NCBI GenBank assembly: GCA_941918925.1
Contig: OW799235.1
Span: forward strand, 36,974,701 to 37,038,700
Direction: 5' to 3'
Source of the DNA: Phyto melanocephala
Lineage: Eukaryota > Arthropoda > Insecta > Diptera > Rhinophoridae
DNA length: 64,000 nucleotides
A program made the translations under genes and the position numbers. The notes beneath the pieces are model-generated. The model made no database searches and had not been told where the DNA came from. It was given only the letters and a program-made list of their open reading frames with translations. Numbering within the stretch: position 1 is the first letter of the stretch; each line of letters opens with the position of its first letter. Positions 56,183 to 64,000 of the stretch are shown here, in pieces.

Positions 56183-56790
56183 AAGTAACAGTGCTATATT
56201 CGGCCGTGCCGAATCTTATATACCCTTCACAACGTGTATTCATGCAATAACAATTGTTTGTATCACCATTCATCTCATATAAATTTTAAAAATTTTTTTA
56301 AAAAAATTAAAAAAAAAATATAAAAAAAATAATAAAATATAAATAATATATTAAATAAAATAAAATTTTTTTGGCTCAGCTGGAATCCGATGCCATGTTT
56401 ACTTTAACCAATATGTATGTAGGTTGTTGTTGTAATTGTGAAAAAAACGAGGTGGTCGTGGTTTTTTGCTCATATCTCAGAAAGTTATGGGACGATTGTG
56501 CTGAATTTCAATAGCGATTCATTCCAGGATATTTCCAAGAGATTAATACCATATACAGATCTGAGGAACATATAGTTGTTTCTAAAAGTTGATTTCAACC
56601 AACACACGGACAGACGGGCAGACGGACAGACGGACAAACGGACAGACGGTCAGAGCTTAATCGACTCCTCTTTTTATAAGCTTTCTGAAAATATATACTT
56701 TATGCGGTCGGAAATGAAAATTGTAGAAATTACAAACGGAATGACAAAGCTATATATACTCTTGTGCACCACAGGTGAAGGGAATAATTA
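56183..56790 (-). repeat. dispersed repeat family A, reverse copy, near full length
   Basis: Runs from AACAAGTAACAGTGCTATAT through GGCTCAGCTGGAATCCGATG (about 56371) and an expanded GGACAGACGGACAGACGG tract (about 56605-56650) to CACAGGTGAAGGG at the original 5' end. Confidence 0.75.
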
Positions 56791-56814
56791 AAAAAAAAAT
56801 ATAAAAAAAAAAAA

Positions 56815-57222
56815 AAAATTTTTTTGGCTCAGCTGGGATTCGATGCCACGTTTTCTCTAACCAGTATTCACGTTTGTATGTATGCATGTTGTTGTTATAA
56901 TGTTGTTTTTGTGAAAAAAAATCGAGGTGGTCGTGGGTTTTTGCTCATATCTCAGTTGTTTATGTACCGATGTTTCTGATTTTCAATACGGATCTACGCC
57001 CGAATATTTCTGAATATCCAAGCGATGTCGGGGGTCTTCAAAAAGTTGATTTCAACATACACACGGACAGACGGACAGACTGACAGAGCTTAATCGACTC
57101 CCCTATTCATAAGCTTTCAGAAAATATATACTTTATGGGGTCGGAAATGAAAATTGTAGAAATTTCACACGGAATGACAAACCTATATATACCCCTTTTC
57201 ACTGTGTGAAGGGTATAAAAAC
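56815..57222 (-). repeat. dispersed repeat family A, reverse copy (5' two-thirds)
   Basis: From the reverse tRNA-like core (GGCTCAGCTGGGATTCGATG at about 56825) to the complete original 5' end (CACTGTGTGAAGGGTATAA). It lacks the A/T tract and terminal hairpin. Confidence 0.8.
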
Positions 57223-59611
57223 ATGTGTAACAATAAATACTAGCTATCACTATTAGCCTTAGGACCTCCAATAGCAATATGAATCTTTTGATGATCTAAT
57301 TGCAAGTCTGGTAATAATATACACAATATATACATACATATGTATAAGTAGTAACTATGCTTGTTGTTATACATCTGCATAATTTTTAAAAATCAATGTG
57401 TAAAAACAATGCCAATTAATATAACCCAGTTGGTCAAGTCATAGAGCGTCTTTTATAGTAAAATGAAAATCTGACTACTAAATAATTTATGTTTAAAAAT
57501 TTCTGTTAATATTCAATAAATGGAACAGAAGTACGCAGTTCAACACAAAGAGCAGTGTAATAGCGAAACATTTATTAACTACTTTTCTAAATGGCTGAGT
57601 GAAATTGAAGCAGACTTGTTTTATTTTTACCTAGCGTTTACACATGCCGCTAACAGTTCGAAAAACTCAATGCACTTACAATTTTTGAAATTGAACAGTG
57701 TCATGCCACTAAATGTCAAAACGATAAACAATGTTACCTATTTTAAATTTAATGCAAATTTACTGGATTATTGTAAATTTGTAATTAAAGTTTTAACTTG
57801 TTAAATGTATTATTTTGATATATTTTTTTAAATGCGTATAAAAAAACAAATTTGTTAATTATTGACCATTATTATTATTTATTAAAATACTAATAATATA
57901 TGTTAAACACTTTCCCAAAAATTCGCCTATGATGAACTGGGTAACTCTATTTAAACAAAACAAACAAAAAGTAAATATGGAGGCAAAATTAAAACAATAG
58001 GTTAGGTTAGGTTGAAAAGCAGGGGCATGTTGTGCGCTCCATATGAATAGAATAGTTAGAATAGAAGAGAAAGAGAATCAGACCAGTCCAGAGTCTCTCA
58101 ATAATAAGAAAATGTTTTGGAGTTCACGCTTTGACGACATTTTGAAAATGAAGTTGCACTCGCATGTGTAAACAGAAAAGCAAATGGCAAGAGATTCGAC
58201 TATTTCGATAACAATACGATACGTATACAACAATTGCATGCCACTACTTGCATGTGTAAATGCAAGGTTAATCATTTCTGTGCAAAAATAACATTTAAGA
58301 AATGTTGTATTGTTGCTTTTGTATTGAGTTTCTCTCTTATTGTAAGTCTATTTTTGTCTCTTTTACTTTTACAGTACGACTTATTTTTATATTGCGTTGA
58401 ATTTTTGGTTGTTTTAAAAAGTAAATGAACGGGGCTGAGTAAAGAAAATAACGATAAAACATTTGACTGAGTTAAATAAAACAGCCAGTACTTGCTAATG
58501 AGAATAAATTCATTGTTTAAAAAAAAGAAAATAACTAAAAAAATAAGTCATGCTTGAATTAATATGAACTTTTGGTCACTTAAACAAAGTCAGCGTTTAA
58601 TATGAGTACAAACGTTGGTATGAATTTGATTTAGTAAGCTAGAAACAAACAACTAATTATTACAAGATAGCTACAGTATTTGTAATTTGCATATAAAACA
58701 ACAGAAATAACAGCACTAAACCTAAGCCTATAATTTGCATTTATTATTACAGAAACAACAATAAAAAATAATTTAAATACTAATAAAAATAGCAGATTAA
58801 AAGATTTATAGGAGGCAGCTTATTTTTTATTTTTTTAGTTTTTATTTTTATTATTTTTTTTTTTCAATAAAAAAGCTTTATCAGTACAAATATGAGAGTA
58901 TTTAACTTAATGCTTGAAATATTATTAGGAAGGTTCACAAAAAAATTTATATATCATAAATTTTGAAATTTTAAAAGTCCTAATCTAACTATACGAGTAT
59001 CAATCAAGAGCGTAATTATTGAGTGTAAAATTTCATTGATGTTTAACTGATCTTTTACTTTATTTAAGTTTCCAATTAAGTGGGAATTGTTAAATATCGA
59101 TTATTGCGTACCAAAGTTTAGTTCTGTTTTCCAATAAAATTTACATGAAATAATGGAACGATTTAAGAAAATTGCATAAGACTTCTCAGACAAAAAAATT
59201 TATTTTCTTTTAGTTTTGACAGGTGCTTTTTTTACAAGGTTCACAGGGTATTCATCTTTAGGGTCAAGGTATGTTGATTTTAAAAAAGGTTTAAGTAATG
59301 TGTTTTCATATGGCAAAGGTATACTAATAAGTGTGAAAGATTTTTAAACATTCTGATAGCTTATCAGCTGTCATAAAACATATGTATATTATTATGTAGT
59401 GTACAAAGCGTGGTCGAAAAAAACACAATCAAAGCGTTGCCGCGTTAAAGTCTCTTTTGTTCCTTCAGCTTTAGACGGATGTTCTTTGATATCTTAAGGA
59501 TAAATATCAGGTATTGTACATGGTAGTACCATCTATAACCATGTTTGACTTGTCCTTGCTCGAAATGTGACTTTTTTTTTTATAAAAAAATTGTATTTGA
59601 TTATTGCTTAT
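57223..59611. other. intergenic, nothing firmly recognised
   Basis: A 94-codon plus-strand frame at 57520-57804 has no recognisable family and no clear splice sites or regulatory context. GGTTAGGTTAGGTTG occurs at about 58001. Otherwise A/T-rich. Confidence 0.4.
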
Positions 59612-59852
59612 CGATGCCTTACTTTCTCAACCTCGTATCTTAAAAATAAAATTTTTCAGGAGAAAAAAAAACGCTTCATCTTTTTATACTTTGGTGTTTG
59701 GTTAAAAGTTTAAATGCAATTATTAAGGTATTTATATATATTAGTAGTAATAATATAATAATCTTTTTTAATAAAAGCATAAAACAATCGTTTGATATGA
59801 AAAAGTCAAAACCGTATTTTTTAAGATACGAGGTTGAGGAAGTAAGGCATCG
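59612..59852. repeat. inverted repeat pair, arms about 36 bp
   Basis: CGATGCCTTACTTTCTCAAC with CTCGTATCTTAAAAA (59612-59646) is inverted at about 59816-59852 with one mismatch. The spacer of about 170 bp is A/T-rich. It is a possible foldback MITE. Confidence 0.6.
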
Positions 59853-59862
59853 TTATGTATTA

Positions 59863-61751
59863 AGAGGTCTAATGATATGCTACGGTCCAACGGACAGATG
59901 AGAAAGTGTTTTCACATGCAGATTGTTTTTTTATTAATATATAAATGCATAAGATTGGGAAGTCTTGGAAAAAACTTAATTCAGTTAAGTCGTCAAATAC
60001 ATTTTCATCGAGAATAATTTATAAATTTTTCAAAATATGGAAACATTTGTTCATATTATGTAAAACATATACGGGGAAAAGTTTGTACCAATTTTTAACT
60101 ACATTACGAACATGGATTAAAACTAGGTTTGCCTAAAGTAAAGCAAAGTTGTGAGAAGTAGTGTCGAGGGATGAATTCGGGTCAGTATTTTGAAAGTTAT
60201 AAGCACAAAAGTTGTTACTAATACATACGTATTATACGTATATATACGCATTAAATATATGACGGCAAACAAACAGTAAAATTCCCAGGATAAAATTACA
60301 TTCCACAACGATAAGTATTTGATGCAGTCAACATCAATAAATATATACATATTATAGGGTCGTAGTATAAATTATAGGGCTTTGGACAAATCCACTTTGG
60401 AAACAACGTTAAAAAAATTAATTATAAAATCTTAACACTATATCAATAATTGTTTATTTATTGATAAGATAATATGTGTTGAAAAAATTAAAAAAAAAAA
60501 TAATTGTTAATATTTTATGGCTGTTGTTGTTTGTTTTCGCTTTTGTTTTTTTTTTTTTTTTTTTGTAATTATAACAAATGAAAGCACTGAATTACATACA
60601 GTACGAGACGGTTGTATACTTACATACACAGCCAAGCAATTAAATATATTATAGTCACATATTATTATCATTCAAATTTCAAAATCTATATTTAGCAAAA
60701 AGAAAAATAAAAAAATGAAAAGCAAATATCAATATATCATGATAGGAACAAAAAGGCAGTTTAGTTAGGGGTAGGTCTAGAAAAATTAGTATACAGTGGG
60801 TGAGAATGCAATATAAATTGGAAACATATAAATGCACATACATATATATACAAATATCGATTTTTGGGTATGATTGATCGTTTATCAATAAACTAAGTAT
60901 TAGAACCTTTGTAATTTGTTAATTAGTTTGTATGTCAATGACAGAGAAAAAATGAAAATAGCCAAATTTAATAAAACACTAATACAAAAAAGTTTCGAAG
61001 TCATTGGCTATTAGTTAAAGTACAAAAAAAGTTTATTTTGCAAGTAATAAAGTAAAAATTTTACTGAAAAACTATAAACGAATGGGAATGTAATTTAAGC
61101 ACTAAAATGCGTTTTAACTTTAAAAAAGCTAAAGTTTTTTCTAAAATTAACACAAAAAAACGCTAAAGTCTGATGTTTATTGCTAAAATTTGCTTTTTTT
61201 AATCTTCTTTTCCATTCATTTAAAGCTAATTTAAATTAAAGTTAACTTTGATTTTTTTTATAACAAATTTGGTAATAATGACCTTTTATTTCAAAATCAT
61301 TTCCATAAACAATTGACGTCAGTGCTTCCTTTACTGTTATTATTGTTCATAAATTACTCATAATTTAGTAGGTCAGTTTTCTTTAAACCTCATACAGGCA
61401 GCTACTAAACACTTATTTTAAAGCTTATTAATATACTTTTTAACTTTTGTTTTGAAAATTAATAAATAAATTTGATTCCAAAGAAAAAATGCGGCACACA
61501 GATATTCGTTGACTTAAGTATAACCATTGAAAAGAATATTACATCTCTCAGGGTCACTTATTTTAAAAGTGTTTTCTTATTTTTGGAATATTGAGGATGA
61601 CGTGATTTATAATGTAAGTAATATATGCTTTTATTACTTGTGGATGTACTGCATCTCTGAAATCAACTTAACCGGAAGAAAGAAGAAAATCATTGGTCAA
61701 AGACAAGTTTATGGTTCATTTATGTTTGGTGATAAATTGTGTGAATGCAAA
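59863..61751. other. intergenic, nothing recognised
   Basis: A/T-rich, with a poly-T run near 60548. No gene, RNA gene or clear transposon end is seen. Confidence 0.5.
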
Positions 61752-61849
61752 AAAAAACAAGTAAGAGTGCTTAGTATATTCGGCCGTGTAGAATCTTATA
61801 TACCCTTCACAAGGTGTAGTCATGCAATAACAATTGTTAGTTTCACCAG
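61752..61849 (-). repeat. dispersed repeat family A, tail fragment
   Basis: AACAAGTAAGAGTGCTTAGT with ATATTCGGCCGTGTAGAATC and CTTCACAAGGTGTAGTCATG. It is cut at GTTAGTTTCACCA, where the 3' end of a LINE begins. Confidence 0.75.
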
Positions 61850-64000
61850 GTTTGTATGCCAAGGTCAACCAGGAGTGCGTGACTTTAACACGCTAAAACA
61901 CCTCGGTACACTAGCCCAAAATCCCTGCGGAACTACCACAAAGCTATACATCGCAGGGGGGGAAGGTACAACACCCAAACTATAAGATCCTATTACGGAT
62001 TTTCTCAACCCTAAGAAGTTCAATGAGAACCAATCTAGCATACTCACATACATACTCCCAACTGCGTGCAGAGGACAACATAATCTCCACTATATTACTG
62101 TGATCAACACTACGGCCTATCATCTCCTCAAGGTGTATTCTCTCCCTATCAAAACGCGAGCACGAAAAGAATACATGTTTAGCATTCTCCTCGACATTAC
62201 CATCATAACTCGGACAAAACGGAGAAGTATCATGACCAAATCTGTATAAGTAAGACCGAAAACAACCGTGTCTACTAAGCAACTGCGTAACATAGAAGTC
62301 CAGATCCCCATGTGTTCGCTCGAGCCATGGGACTAAGTCAGGAATAAAAGAAAACGTCCATCTACCCTTCTCTGACAAGGACCATCGCCGCTGCCACTCA
62401 GCAATCGTTTCAATATCTGAGAAGCCTCTGATCCGAAGATCAATTGGCATCATTCCCGCAATCACCAATGCTGCATCATCTGATACAGTCCGGAAAGCAC
62501 AAATAACTCGCAAAGCAGCCAGTCTATATACTGGGCTTATAATTCCCCTATAGGTCTTCAACCCAAGAGCCCGAGACCAGATAGTTGATGCATACATAAT
62601 CACACTCTTAACTACTCCAGCCAGAAGTTTCCGACGTAAGTACTTTCGGCCTCTCGTATTTGGCATTATACGAGACAGAGCAGTATATGTTCTCGAAGAC
62701 TTCTCAGCAATATATAACAGATGATCCTTAAAATATAAACGACAATCTATCATAACCCCAAGATATTTAAGCGAAGGTTTCGTCTCAATACAACACGATC
62801 CCACATTCAATTTCACAGACTCCATTGACCTACGGCTGGATATCAAAATCGCCTCTGTCTTTTGGTCAGCGAGCCCCAAATTAACAGATTCCAGGAGCGC
62901 ACAATTCCTATGCTTGCATTAGCAATGGTCGTAATCTCCACTAACTCCCTAGCAACACATATCAGGGCTATGTCATCGGCAAAACCGACAATCTTAGCCC
63001 CATCGGGAAGAGACACACGGAACCGAACCCTGTGGGACCCCACCTGTGATATAATGCTGTCGCATGCCCTTGTCGGTTTCGTACAGCAGGATTCTGTCAC
63101 GGAAGTAATCCTTCACTATAGCCAACAAGTACTCAGGAATCGCTAAACGCGTGAGAGAATTCACTATAACCTCCCAGTTCGCCGAGTTAAATGCATTCCT
63201 GACGTCGAGCGTTACCACTACGCAATACTCCTTTGTGCCTTTCCTCCATCGTTTGCCCTCAATCGCCGCAGTGGCCGTATGAACCACTACGTTCAAAGCA
63301 TCCACAGTCGATCTTGCCTTTCTAAAACCGAATTGATTATCAGATAGACCTCATACGCACTCAACATATTCCTCTAGTCTCCTACAAACTATGCTTTCCA
63401 ACAGTTTCCCAAACGTATCAATCATACAGAGTGGTCGGTAGGAGGAAGGATCCTCCTGAAGTTTTCCCTGTTTCAATAACAAAACGAGCTTTTGCCTTTT
63501 CCACATACTCGGAAATATATAATGGCGTAAACATGAATTGATCAAATACTTGAAAGTCTTCCTTACTACCGCATTCGGGATGCCATCCAAGCTAGGGGTT
63601 TTCCCGTCCCTAAATTTGCCCATGGCAGCTTCAACCTCAACTGTCGTGACAAGCGGAAAGTCAAATACCATATGAACCGTATCAGTCTGCCAAGATGTCA
63701 CACCTTGGTAAGGAAATAAGTGATCCACTATGCGCCTAAGTACTTCAGCATCCTTAGGTGGTGGAGGATTTAGACACTTTAGCTTTTTTGTTACCAGCTT
63801 ATAAGCCAGACCCCATAGGTCGTTTTTAACCACTTCACACATCTGTATGAAACATGCCCTCTTACTCCTACTGATCGTCATTTTCAAGGATTTGCGGATG
63901 CGCCTATATTGGTCACGGTGCTCGTCATTCCCCGGCCTACCTCGGCTTCTAGTATACCGTCGTCTAGCCCGGATACATTCCGACCGTAGTTGAGAAATTT
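61850..64000 (-). pseudogene. R1-clade non-LTR retrotransposon, 3' half, dead copy
   Basis: The minus strand is ORF2 running off the right edge of the window. An open frame enters at 64000 (ISQLRSECIRARRR) through ERHRD-like and MTISRSKRACFIQM to FRDGKTPSLDGIPNAVV and SSYRPLCMIDTFGKLLE. It meets an in-frame TGA near 63351. RT continues FGFRKARSTVDAL, LDVRNAFNSANW and GGVPQGSV, then a deletion with frameshift near 63025. FADDIALICV is the catalytic box, and a second frameshift lies near 62870. The C-terminal region (YASTIWSRALGL ... AFRTVSDDAALVIAGMMPID ... RHGCFRSYLYRFG) has the R1-type zinc-binding tail and no RNase H. A 3' UTR of about 130 nt ends at 61850 within a family A tail. Confidence 0.85.

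Noticed and set aside
57520..57804. 94-codon plus-strand open frame (MEQKYAVQHKEQ...)
   Set aside because: No recognisable domain, splice context or regulatory signal. In DNA this A/T-rich it may be chance.
58001..58016. Telomere-like GGTTAGGTTAGGTTG
   Set aside because: Only two to three units. Flies lack TTAGG telomeres, and this short motif is common in dipteran DNA.

Overview
This window looks like nuclear DNA from a brachyceran fly, probably a calyptrate. The inference rests on very high A+T with GTATGTATGTATGT microsatellites, short GT-AG introns, a clear homologue of the fly REDD1 gene charybdis, and dense insect-type transposons (piggyBac-like, pogo-like, Harbinger-like, DUF4817-type mariner relatives, Helitrons, R1- and LOA-like LINEs, Penelope-like elements). 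No species is claimed.

Only three loci look like host genes, all on the minus strand. Two are paralogous, tandemly oriented genes with two BED zinc fingers and a hAT-transposase-derived body (15518-19632 and 27246-29606). They share an intron at the same codon position. The third is a charybdis/REDD1-type gene (exon 2 at 35955-36529, exon 1 at 43430-43502) whose single 6.9-kb intron holds a LINE fossil, a MITE, a dispersed repeat and a mariner-type element. A fourth spliced reading frame (47429-48200) lies inside a 2.46-kb element with roughly 515-bp terminal inverted repeats (TIRs). It is probably element cargo and not a host gene.

Layout: 1-5.4 kb holds a foldback element and a decayed piggyBac-like transposase split by a pogo-like element. 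5.4-7.2 kb is a head-to-head pair of a dispersed repeat, called family A here, with a nested Helitron. 10.4-15 kb has a TTAA-flanked MITE, a LINE reverse transcriptase (RT) fossil, a foldback element with a nested MITE, and a LOA/I-group RNase H remnant. 15.5-29.6 kb contains the two BED/hAT genes separated by a cluster of tandem family A copies and Helitrons. 30.8-33.3 kb holds Penelope-like material: a decayed RT fragment, then a recent insertion made of two nearly identical ~497-bp units. 34-43.5 kb is the charybdis gene and its intron. 44.6-45.4 kb holds Harbinger-like elements. 46.7-49.2 kb is the long-TIR element. 49.9-57.2 kb is mostly Helitron and rearranged family A copies. 61.75-64 kb is the 3' half of a dead R1-clade LINE running off the window.

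The best candidate for an undescribed system is the tandem ~497-bp Penelope-like/retrozyme-like unit at 31934-33015. Each unit encodes on the minus strand a nearly complete type I hammerhead ribozyme: core boxes CTGATGA and GAAA, a 6-bp helix II, a minimal helix III, a TTC cleavage triplet and a closing GAGTG/CACTC helix I. The two cleavage sites are one unit apart, as expected if a tandem transcript is processed to monomers. A decayed relative of the same motif sits about 1 kb away next to a Penelope RT fragment.
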